A stretch of DNA of 64,000 nt. Source: Acholoe squamosa (taxonomy: Eukaryota; Annelida; Polychaeta; Phyllodocida; Polynoidae). The stretch covers positions 18,554,061-18,618,060 of the forward strand of contig OX439050.1 of NCBI GenBank assembly GCA_949317995.1, given 5' to 3'. How positions within the stretch are numbered: the stretch's first letter is position 1; each line of letters starts with the position of its first letter. Below, piece by piece: positions 57,093-64,000 of the stretch. The notes below the pieces were generated by a model. That model ran no database searches. It was not told the origin of the DNA and worked only from the letters and a program-made list of their open reading frames with translations. Made by a program: the position numbers and the translations under genes.

Positions 57093-57456
57093 CTCAGACC
57101 CAGGTCATCAGGTGTGATGGGGGAGTCTGGATGGCAGGTGGCAGCACCTGTCTCCAGGTTTGTATCTGTTACACCAGGGGGCCTTCCACTCGTCCGTCAC
57201 ACGTCACGTGACGAGTCTGAGTTTCACGGGCTTTTCCCCTATAAAGGGCAGTTCCTACCGTAGTTCTTCAGTAGTGGTCCTACCACTGCTCAGCACCCTT
57301 CTACTGTTACCTACAGGTAACCAAATGCCATCGGGCATGTAGTCTCTATAGGCTGTGATCGTATGTATCTAAGGTCAGAATAAAACACTCAGTCGCCTCC
57401 CCGGAAACTTCTTTTTTCGTTATGATTTGTCATCTAACCAAAAGGACGAACCACTA
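57093..57456 (+). repeat. Right (3') LTR with TATA box
   Basis: This fuller LTR copy includes CACGTGACG and TATAAAG (57240-57246). A poly(A) signal AATAAA lies at 57379-57384 and the terminal GACGAACCACTA precedes host sequence. Length is about 364 bp against 319 bp for the left copy. Confidence 0.88.
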
Positions 57457-57488
57457 AAAAAGTAAAAAATAATGGAATTTATCTTTAC

Positions 57489-57611
57489 CTTTTGCATGTT
57501 TTTGACATAAGCAGTCTGAAATGGATCGACAGTTACCCATGTGATGAGAATGATGGTATTTACACAGATGACAGCCAATACGATCAGAAGCAGTTGGTGA
57601 TCCTGAATGTT
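57489..57611 (-). CDS. GABA-B-type receptor, fourth-helix exon
   Basis: The exon is 123 bp, phase 0 at both ends, bounded by the acceptor TTTTGCTTCAG and donor AAG|GTAAAG. It encodes 41 residues: IQDHQLLLIV begins the helix and ITWV-x-VDPF ends it, matching the DQKLL(V/I)IV and C/TW-x-x-VDP pattern of the GABA-B family. The donor lies about 30 bp from the edge of the Gypsy LTR. Confidence 0.88.
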
Positions 57612-58014
57612 CTGAAGCAAAAATGAATATTTTGTATATTAGGTTTAGGAAAACAGAGCCAATCAAACATTTTTTTCTTCAATTTTAAAAAAGAGAAACA
57701 GCTAAAAAATGTAGACCAATTTGGGCAACATTGAGTTGGTTTAGTAACTCTTAAGTTGCACATTGTTTTATGAAAAAGCATAAAAACAAAAACAAAACAA
57801 AATATAATCATCTACCTACCCTGGATCATTATACTATAAAAGTAAAAATACCTCTATTTGGGCCTTAGGTATTCAACAAGAAGAAGATATCATCCTCCAC
57901 CAAGTAAATAAACAGAGACAAGTTTACCACATATCTACATTGACGATCTACTGCCCACGTAATTGTAAATCACTTGTATCTTCAAAAGTGAAAATCTTGG
58001 TGATTGTAACTTAC
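57612..58014. other. Receptor intron, nothing else seen
   Basis: A 403-bp AT-rich intron between two receptor exons, without repeat ends. Confidence 0.6.
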
Positions 58015-58122
58015 CACAGTCTTTGGTTTCTTGGAGGCAAAGATGACATGGACCCTCCAAGTTTTGGAGAATAGAGATCCAAAGACAAGGGAGAAGCCGA
58101 TGATAAAAGCAAACACCCTCAC
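58015..58122 (-). CDS. GABA-B-type receptor, third-helix exon
   Basis: The exon is 108 bp, phase 0 at both ends, bounded by the acceptor GTTTACATACAG and donor GTG|GTAAGT. The encoded GFSLVFGSLFSKTWRVHVIF matches the third helix and second inner loop of GABA-B receptors (FG-x-(M/L)F-(A/S)KTWRVH-x-IF), one of the most conserved parts of the family. The exons for the ligand-binding domain and first two helices must lie beyond the LTR element to the right. Confidence 0.92.
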
Positions 58123-58150
58123 CTGTATGTAAACAAGGAGAATACCCACT

Positions 58151-58247
58151 TGGGCCAAGAAAAAAAGGTGTGTTTCCAGTAACCCGACTGACCCTAGCAA
58201 AACAGGGCCGATTTTATTTTATTTATTTTTTGTTGACAGGACCATAG
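58151..58247. mobile_element. GGCCTAA MITE, copy 5, cut by an LTR element
   Basis: TGGGCCAAGAAAAAAAGGTG and TTTCCAGTAACCCGACTGAC are one inverted end. The sequence then follows copy 3 (TTGACAGGACCATAG) until 58247, where the LTR begins. Copy 3 continues TAACAATACC at that point, so the other half should lie beyond the right edge of the window. Confidence 0.8.
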
Positions 58248-58611
58248 TGTTAGGGTTCGTGGTCTTACGGACCTGGCGGGTTCGGGTCTTACGATTCGGA
58301 AAGAAAGAGTAAGACGGTGTTTCAAGTGTAGAGTTTATTAAGATGTACACTCACGGCTATCCGGTAGTTGTTTAAGAGGATAGCTAACAGTTATTAAGGA
58401 TGGTCTACATACTTGGAGGCCAGAAGGGCCTCTGATGTAGCGGCTGAGCCCTGGGCTTTATATAAGGACCCAGGTGTTCGTCGTCAGATGTCCCCACAGA
58501 CCCGGATCGGTGCTGCCACCTATCCGGAACCTGAGGAACGTTCAACGACTCGACTCACCCGCCACGTCAGACGGTACCCAACACTATGGTTACACAATAA
58601 GTACCTCTACA
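58248..58611 (-). repeat. 3' LTR of the second element
   Basis: On the minus strand it begins TGTAGAGGTACTTATTG directly after a polypurine tract and ends CACGAACCCTAACA, giving the canonical TG...CA ends. It has TATATAAAG (58456-58464) and AATAAA (58334-58339). Length is 364 bp. No sequence similarity to the LTRs of the first element was noticed beyond layout. Confidence 0.88.
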
Positions 58612-58624
58612 CCACTCCCCCAGA
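58612..58624 (-). promoter_or_regulatory. Polypurine tract
   Basis: On the minus strand TCTGGGGGAGTGG lies directly against the TG start of the LTR, the position for plus-strand DNA priming. Confidence 0.75.
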
Positions 58625-60133
58625 CATTTAGGAAGGAGTTATAGTTATATAATTATTACAGGGATAACATTTCTATATGTCTAAACCCTTAGTAATAGAG
58701 GTACAACCATAGATATAATGTTAACACCATGTTAAGTATGATTCGAATGTCAATTTTACAAATTTGATAGTGTATATAGTTACAGAATAACAAACCGGAT
58801 GTTGTAATATGATACGAATTAATTGAATGAATAACAGTTATTTGTAGCGGAACTGTTAATTAACCTTTTATACCATGTAGTAACATTTTATGTTTACGGT
58901 ATAAGTATTAGGATAAGTACCATAATTCGTATATATGTGATAATAACAGTTATATGTAACGGAACTGTCAAATATCGAATAAATTACATGATAACATCCA
59001 TATGTGTTTGTAATTAATAATATCATGAATGATTAGATAGTCTTGAGAAAGACTTTTAAAGTAACCACACTATCTAATGACATTTTATATATTATGACCA
59101 AATAAATCCGTTAAGGATTTTGTGAGTTATTAGGTATAGAACCGTTATCAATTATACACTTGAAAAAGAAAAAAAAATTACGGTGGAGTAATGTATATGA
59201 CAATATATGTGATACCACCATGTACCAAATAACCTTTATAGCACCAGATGAATATATTTATAATACAATATGCCTCGCAGGACAATAATATGAATAATCT
59301 GGTGAGGTCTATCGGATCTTATTAAATAGATATGAACATTAATCAGAGATCCGTATTAATAGAAATGCATATACCCGTATCAAAATATGCAGTAAATTAT
59401 CACCACAGTGTGACTATAGACATACAAATAATATTGGAAAAATAGTTATATGACATCATATACATAATAAAATGATAAATGCTGCTGGAGTCCTGCACTG
59501 CAGTCTGTTGGATGCTGGAAGATAGGTATGGTGGTCAGCTAACCACGGGATGGACGTGCTAGAGTCTTTTCATATAATAGGTGAACACAGTAGATGAATT
59601 TGGGGCAGCTACCCACAATCCTCTAGAAGTGCTATTGTTCATAGGTATATCTGAATGGTGTAGAATAATAGTAGAGTAATAGTCCGGTTTTGTCAACAAG
59701 TAGAAACGTAATCCATTTAAGTATAGTTGACATAAGTAAAAGTCCAATGTAGGTTGGTCCGGAAGTAGTAGTAGTATGTAGTTTTAATCCATTCGGGAGT
59801 AGAGGTAGCACAGAATCGTATAGTCCATCCTTATATAGCGGTCAGCAACAGGTAACAACAGGAATCAGGAACCAGCATCCGGATACGTGTAGCAGCATCA
59901 AGTCTACTATCGGATTTGTTATAAGTTATGAATCCGAATAGACCTTTCAGGATATAATAGTGGTATATGTCCTGAATATACACAAATAGCTGGTTATAAA
60001 TGGAACCCGGAACACAAAGAGCAGGTGTTCATTATTCTAATAGAAGACATTCGCAGAAGTATAGTTCCGCAAAGACTAAATCTGGTTATTAGAAGAAAAT
60101 AATAGGTATGTAGAGAAATAACCCGTAGCATGC
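58625..60133 (-). other. Long 3' non-coding region of the second element
   Basis: AT-rich and free of long frames. AACAGTTAT(T/A)TGTA(G/A)CGGAACTGT is repeated near 58828 and 58944, and GTATAAG-like runs recur. The first element has a comparable non-coding stretch at the same place, so it may be a packaging or 3' UTR function rather than a lost gene. I see no env frame in it. Confidence 0.55.
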
Positions 60134-61303
60134 TTAGGTGGACTTCTTAGCATGCTTCTTCTTAAGAAGTTCTAGAGCCGATTCGGGAGTGCCGTCCCAC
60201 TCGTCGATATTGACTCCGAATACCCTCATAAACTTAGTGTTTAAGTTGGTATTCCGAGTTATCTCCTCCTTAACACGCTTCTCTAGAACGTGCACGTCCA
60301 TAGCTGCCTGTTCTTTGGCAGCTGAGGCTGCATCCTCCTGGGCCTTTACATCGTCCCGAATGAGGGTCTCGAGGCGCTGCTTTTCGGCGTCCGCTACCTC
60401 CTTCATACATAACAGGGTATCGTTAAGGAGACCCTGATGAAAGTCAGTCGCTCTGTCGCGAACACATTTCTCCCAGTGGGTGTAGATGGCCTTTTGGACA
60501 TCCGCTTCCCCTTGGCGAGACTTCTCAAACCAAATTTCTGCATTACCGGTTTTAATGGTAATAGCGTCTTTTGGTTTCTCAGGTGTTGCGACAACCTTGG
60601 GGGGTGTCGATACTGCCTGAGGACCACTTCCGGATGTGGGGCTTCCGGATACTCCTGCTGTTGGTACACAGTAGGTGGGAGGCTGGTTCTGCTTCAGCCC
60701 CATCTGCATATAAAGGTTTATCTGCTCTGGGGTGAAGTTGGCTGGTAGAGCGGCTGCAGCAGATGCGGATCCGGCGGCAGCAGGTGCTGAGGTCTTCTTG
60801 GGGACAAGTCGACCACCCTTTCCAACGACCAAGGTCTGGCTCTCGGGTCCAGGTCCCTGGTTCATGGACGGAAAGTTACGGGTGTTAACTTTCCCCGGCT
60901 TAGATACAGCACCTGCGTATCCTACAGGTTCGGGTCTCTTAAAGACAGGAGTACCCTGAACCTGCTCGTGTGGGTGACGAGCCAAGGGAGACCTGGAGTG
61001 ATCTTCTACCCTGGCTTTAGTAGCTGTGGTGGTCTGACCATTACCGTTACCACCACGGTTCTGGTCTCTTCTGCTCCTCTCACGAGCTCTCTTTCCCTCC
61101 TTACCGGATTCCTCGCATTTCTGCCAGAGGGACTCATGCATGTCGAGTTTTCCTTTTCCAGGAGTCAGGACAATCTTGGCGCGGAGTTTCAAATCCTTGG
61201 TCTTCGGAACCTCGCAGAGGACTTGGTCCCCTGGTCGGATCTTCGACCAAGCATCTTCGCTCAGGCTGTCGCACTCCTTCATGAGTTCCTGATGGAGCTC
61301 CAT
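60134..61303 (-). CDS. Post-pol accessory protein, C-terminal frame (389 codons), unrecognised
   Basis: The ATG at 61303 opens 389 codons. The frame is also open further upstream to a TGA at 61373-61375, beyond which a finger-like segment continues. In order: a helical start; a basic Arg/Lys/Gly stretch (about residues 66-100); a Pro/Gly/Ala/Ser-rich disordered part (about 100-240); a Lys/Glu/Ala-rich predicted coiled coil (about 280-355); and a C-terminal VFGVNIDEWDGTP-x-x-ALELLKKK. The basic and Pro-rich parts and the C-terminal motif are matched in order in the first element. The domain set suggests a nucleic-acid-binding or structural protein. I do not assign a function. Confidence 0.7.
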   Translation of the reverse strand: MELHQELMKECDSLSEDAWSKIRPGDQVLCEVPKTKDLKLRAKIVLTPGKGKLDMHESLWQKCEESGKEGKRARERSRRDQNRGGNGNGQTTTATKARVEDHSRSPLARHPHEQVQGTPVFKRPEPVGYAGAVSKPGKVNTRNFPSMNQGPGPESQTLVVGKGGRLVPKKTSAPAAAGSASAAAALPANFTPEQINLYMQMGLKQNQPPTYCVPTAGVSGSPTSGSGPQAVSTPPKVVATPEKPKDAITIKTGNAEIWFEKSRQGEADVQKAIYTHWEKCVRDRATDFHQGLLNDTLLCMKEVADAEKQRLETLIRDDVKAQEDAASAAKEQAAMDVHVLEKRVKEEITRNTNLNTKFMRVFGVNIDEWDGTPESALELLKKKHAKKST

Positions 61304-61480
61304 AATACGTTTACGAGCTCCATCTAATCCTTCTGCGTGGCATTTCTTCTGGTGTCTAGCCAGATCGCTACGTCAGTTATACTGAACCTTCGTAGTACAT
61401 TTCTTGCCCTTCTTACCATAACTCGGATCACAAATGTAAACCGGGTGATGGTGGAAGTGGGCCTCTACCAGATCCCTCTG
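61304..61480 (-). pseudogene. Junction with C2H2-like zinc finger, broken by a frameshift and a stop
   Basis: The frame upstream of the C-terminal part reads HHHPVYICD, GKKGKKC, then a stop (61373-61375), then RSDLARHQKKCH. C-x(10)-C and H-x4-H with RSDLARH in the recognition-helix position is close to a classic C2H2 finger. The first element has YVCD and GKKC, then HQRGDMIRDWESAH, at the same place. To reach this frame from the upstream open frame needs a frameshift between about 61430 and 61510. In the ancestor the two frames were probably one protein. Confidence 0.6.
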
Positions 61481-63029
61481 GAACCGGGCTGGAGTACTCC
61501 AGGTCGTCACCGTACCACTTCTCAAGAGCCCAACGCAGCTTGCGCCTCTGGGTATAGGTATAATACCCTTCGGTGTGGTTTAGCATAAGCCACATCTTAC
61601 GATAGGCTTTGCTCGGATTGGAATCCTCGTCCGAGAGACGCATCCAATCTTCGTCATTCGACTCGTTGTTTTTATTTACAGAGTCCGGGCAGGCGTACAG
61701 GGTAGAGCCGTCCTTCTTTACTCCGTAGGTGCAGTCGGAGAAGCACGTCGGAATCCGGGTTTTAAATCCGGATTTGGCGTTAGCCCATCGTTCTGCCTCG
61801 GTTTGAGTTGATGGAGTGGCCTTCTCATCATACTCAACCGAGGACTCATGCACTGATTCCTCGTCCGAGGAAACAACCTCCATGGCAGTACTACCAGTGG
61901 CTGAGGTGCTGGCTTGCGGTTCGGCTCTAGCAGAATCCGGAAGATTCTTGAGCTTCCGCGCAGCAGACCTCCTGTTCTTGCTTACCTTCCAGTCTTCCGG
62001 GTCCTTGGTTCCGGACTCACTGGAGGTTGATGCTTCTACCGTGGTTGACTCGGTAGTACTGCCGGTGGCTGTAGCAGAACCGGCTGCGCTTCTGGTGGCG
62101 AGTTTCAGGTCTGGGATAGGAGGTGCGGGTACTTCCGCTTCCCTCTTAGCCTTTTCCAGGGCCTCCTGCTCTGCAGTCATACGACGGACGAGAATCGTCC
62201 GAAAGGCTGCACTCCTGTCCATACCTGTTAGCGACTTGTTCTGCACGTCGACTAACTCCGCTTCGGTTATATAATAACCATTGTCCCACTGCTTGAAGTT
62301 GCTAGCAGCTTCACGGGACTCCTTCATGGTCCGACACTGGGGCCGGGTGGCACAAGGACGTGGGTAGGTTTGCCCCTCGGGTTCCGAGACGCAGCCTACC
62401 CAATCAATGTTGGTCTGCTTAACATTCCACAGAGACCTGTCCGGCTTCGGATACGCTGCGAGCAGGAAGGCTCTGTTTGCTTGATATACTACTTCACGAA
62501 AAGCAGCGTCCACCATGAGTCCCCGTTGGAACCACGGCCAGTCTCGGAGCCATTCGGGTGGCGTCCTGTCCAGCTGTTCGGGAGCCGTGACGCCCTCGAT
62601 AGCTATTCTAACCTTCGGGTCCAACCTAACCCGTGTACCGTCCGCGTAGGTCACCTGTGCCTGTAGCTCCGGATGGACGTACAGGTACCGACCGTCGTAC
62701 TCTGCAGAGAACGGGTCAGCCACTGCTGGCTTCCACTGATCCTTCGGGCCGTCGACTTGTGTAGTCTCGGACCCAGTTGCTGCGGGTTCAGGGTTCGCAG
62801 CATCTCCAGATCCCTCGGGTGGAAGTGGTGACAACAGCTTTTCGGGCTCATTCAGTGAGAATGAGGCCAGCTTCTCCTCGAACGAGCGATCCGTGGGTTC
62901 CTCCACATCCATCATCTCGCTCTCTTCCTGTGTCACAGGTGACAAAGCTTCCGGAAAAGCTTCTGCGGACGGAGTCAGCTTATCGGGGTCACCGGATAGC
63001 TTGGCTGCAGCTACGGATTCCTCAGCCAT
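61428..63029 (-). CDS. Post-pol accessory protein, N-terminal frame (533 codons), unrecognised
   Basis: I chose the ATG at 63029 because MAEESV there matches MAEEAV of the first element. The frame is open about 110 bp further upstream but without an ATG. In order: an acidic Glu/Pro/Ser-rich start (about 1-110); conserved block 1 (about 115-215) with YDGRYLYV, TYADGT, PPEWLRDW and FREVVYQANRAF; a charged helix (about 265-300); a Ser/Thr-rich low-complexity part (about 300-390) with a short basic run KNRRSAARKLK, perhaps a nuclear signal; and block 2 (about 415-515) ending RRKLRWALEKWYGDD. No signal peptide or membrane segment. Blocks 1 and 2 match the first element in order. No known family recognised. 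Confidence 0.75.
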   Translation of the reverse strand: MAEESVAAAKLSGDPDKLTPSAEAFPEALSPVTQEESEMMDVEEPTDRSFEEKLASFSLNEPEKLLSPLPPEGSGDAANPEPAATGSETTQVDGPKDQWKPAVADPFSAEYDGRYLYVHPELQAQVTYADGTRVRLDPKVRIAIEGVTAPEQLDRTPPEWLRDWPWFQRGLMVDAAFREVVYQANRAFLLAAYPKPDRSLWNVKQTNIDWVGCVSEPEGQTYPRPCATRPQCRTMKESREAASNFKQWDNGYYITEAELVDVQNKSLTGMDRSAAFRTILVRRMTAEQEALEKAKREAEVPAPPIPDLKLATRSAAGSATATGSTTESTTVEASTSSESGTKDPEDWKVSKNRRSAARKLKNLPDSARAEPQASTSATGSTAMEVVSSDEESVHESSVEYDEKATPSTQTEAERWANAKSGFKTRIPTCFSDCTYGVKKDGSTLYACPDSVNKNNESNDEDWMRLSDEDSNPSKAYRKMWLMLNHTEGYYTYTQRRKLRWALEKWYGDDLEYSSPVPEGSGRGPLPPSPGLHL

Positions 63030-63204
63030 GACTGGGGAATCAACACGGGAGTCAAGATACTCCTTTTTCCGGCTTTTGCGGCGCCGGGGCCGACACGAAC
63101 GGAGTCTGCCTGCTGAGAGACAGACTCTGAGGGCGCACAAAGGGTTGCTAGACGGTATAATTTAAGGAGAGAGGGGTGACCCAACTGTCCCAAATGCTAC
63201 TGAA

Positions 63205-63310
63205 AAACAATATGGCGACAGGCCAGCTTTCGTGACGTCATTTCCCCGTGAGTCCACGAGAGGTCAGTCGAGACTGGACGCGGTGACGTCATGCGGAAAC
63301 GCACGTGCTA
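63205..63310 (-). promoter_or_regulatory. Putative internal promoter of the post-pol gene
   Basis: The spacer holds GCCATATTGT on the minus strand (63207-63216), two perfect TGACGTCA sites (63233-63240 and 63284-63291) and a CACGTG E-box (63302-63307). The start codon lies about 180 bp downstream. The YY1-like 10-mer is identical in sequence and similar in distance to the first element. TGACGTCA is the known CRE bound by CREB/ATF factors. Use as a promoter is inferred. Confidence 0.5.
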
Positions 63311-63530
63311 CAAGCGGAACATCAACAAACTGATTGTTTTTAGGTAATTATCGCTCACGCCGATGACTCATCTGAGGATTTAAGTGGAGATTATGGAAAG
63401 CTTAAGCAAATCCACCGGATTATCCGTCCACTACCCATTGGTACATCATGCGGCGGCGACAAATAAGCCTTTCGGGTCAGTTGTCATCCGTTCCTCTAAA
63501 AGTAAACATTACACTCGTTGTGTATACAGG

Positions 63531-64000
63531 TTAGGTCACTGCAGTCCTCTGGGCAATTCGAGGGCTGCGGCGAACGTATATCCCCTTCTTGGATAGTTCT
63601 TTATCGGACCTGACAGTCTGAAGAGCCTTTTCTGGGTGTTTCTTGGCCTTCGAAACACCTTTCCTCTTCTTTTTGTCTTCACCTATTGAGACTTTTTTAA
63701 CTCCCCCACGCTTAATCGGTGTTGGCGTGGGTGGTACTGATTCGGAACACTTCTTAGGCCTACCCCGGCCTCGCTTCACTGTAGTGTTCTTTACCTGGTC
63801 TAATATACGATTCTGGTTTCGGATATTTTCTAATCCTTCACCATACATTTCTGTGGAGGTCTCCCTCCCACACCACTTCCTCAGTCTGGCCACATTTGAC
63901 TTATAGAGTCGACCAAGGTCTGATTTGATAATTACGGTACAATCACTAATAACTTGTGTTACAGTAAAAGGACCGTCCCAATTAGACGCTAATTTTATGT
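63531..64000 (-). CDS. Integrase C-terminal domain and AT-hook tail (partial)
   Basis: The frame enters from the right edge and ends at 63531. It shows LASNWDGPFTV, typical of the C-terminal (GPY/F-like) domain of Ty3/Gypsy integrases, then SNVARLRKW. A long basic tail follows with KRGRGRPKK, an AT-hook-type minor-groove binder, and KKVSIGEDKKKRKGVSKAKK. The tail is matched in the first element (RPWRPRK, IKKVSAG, KRKGSSKAKK near 47755-47900). Such tails can steer integration through DNA or chromatin binding. The catalytic core is outside the window. Confidence 0.85.
   Translation of the reverse strand, partial: IKLASNWDGPFTVTQVISDCTVIIKSDLGRLYKSNVARLRKWCGRETSTEMYGEGLENIRNQNRILDQVKNTTVKRGRGRPKKCSESVPPTPTPIKRGGVKKVSIGEDKKKRKGVSKAKKHPEKALQTVRSDKELSKKGIYVRRSPRIAQRTAVT

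Larger units (their letters stand above)
41582..57456 (+). mobile_element. Ty3/Gypsy-type LTR retrotransposon with post-pol gene, decayed and nested
   Basis: Two related LTRs enclose gag with a zinc knuckle, pol (protease, reverse transcriptase, RNase H, integrase remnant), a long extra gene, and a 3' non-coding region. A 4.1-kb DNA element interrupts the last part. Excluding it, the element is about 11.8 kb, long for the group because of the extra gene. All genes carry stops and frameshifts. The LTRs differ by substitutions and a 45-bp gap, so this is an old copy. It lies in antisense to the host receptor gene, with its right LTR about 30 bp from a receptor splice donor. Confidence 0.88.
58248..64000 (-). 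mobile_element. Ty3/Gypsy-type LTR retrotransposon with post-pol gene, better preserved, 3' half
   Basis: Read on the minus strand, from the right edge: the end of integrase with a basic tail, a 390-500-bp spacer with promoter-like motifs, two open frames of an unrecognised post-pol gene, 1.5 kb of non-coding sequence, a polypurine tract and a complete 3' LTR ending at 58248. Integrase tail and post-pol gene are homologous to those of the element at 41.6-57.5 kb, so both belong to one lineage. The first half of pol, gag and the 5' LTR lie outside the window. Confidence 0.85.

Noticed and set aside
61816-62274. 152-codon plus-strand frame opposite the accessory gene
   Set aside because: It is the antisense shadow of the minus-strand frame, which is supported by homology to the first element.
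48469-63029. Post-pol gene as an envelope gene
   Set aside because: No signal peptide, no membrane-spanning segment and no fusion-peptide-like stretch in either copy; composition is acidic, Ser/Thr-rich and coiled-coil.

Overview
The window is a stretch of animal nuclear genome. It holds split genes with consensus GT/AG splice sites, AATAAA poly(A) signals, tRNA-derived SINE heads, a CR1/Jockey-type LINE, Ty3/Gypsy-type LTR retrotransposons, DIRS-type sequence and many foldback or MITE-like elements. It is not bacterial or viral. A marine invertebrate, perhaps an invertebrate deuterostome such as a lancelet, would fit, but I cannot fix the species from the sequence.

Layout. 1-9.6 kb holds satellite and minisatellite arrays (41-, 50-, 24- and 66-bp periods) with no convincing gene. 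10.4-13.6 kb is one decayed LINE. 13.6-21 kb is intergenic, with MITEs, hairpins and tRNA-like repeats. 22.0-24.9 kb holds three plus-strand exons of a single-pass membrane protein with a proline-rich PPxY tail. 29.8-38.3 kb holds a paralogous plus-strand gene whose tail is spread over very small, tandemly duplicated phase-1 exons, with SINE heads and a second LINE fragment in its introns. 40.3-58.1 kb holds four minus-strand exons of a class C GPCR of GABA-B receptor type (third to seventh transmembrane helices).

One intron of the receptor gene (41.2-57.5 kb) is filled by a nest of elements. A decayed Ty3/Gypsy element with two LTRs contains a 4.1-kb DNA-transposon-like element with terminal inverted repeats and a GTTAG duplication. 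That element in turn contains a 1.8-kb DIRS-derived RNase H and tyrosine-recombinase unit bounded by perfect 37-bp inverted repeats. The next receptor intron (from 58.1 kb) holds a MITE cut by a second, much better preserved LTR element on the minus strand, which runs off the right edge.

The most interesting result is that both LTR elements, although diverged, carry after the integrase a long extra coding region of about 1,000 codons that I do not recognise. It is colinear and clearly homologous between the two. It has an N-terminal conserved block, a Ser/Thr-rich linker, a second conserved block, a C2H2-like zinc finger, a Pro/Gly-rich stretch, a predicted coiled coil and a conserved C-terminal VFGV/WDGTP motif. 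It lacks the signal peptide and membrane anchor expected of an envelope gene. In both elements its first ATG lies about 180-200 bp downstream of an identical GCCATATTGT (YY1-like) motif, and in the younger copy also of two perfect TGACGTCA sites, so a separate internal promoter is likely.
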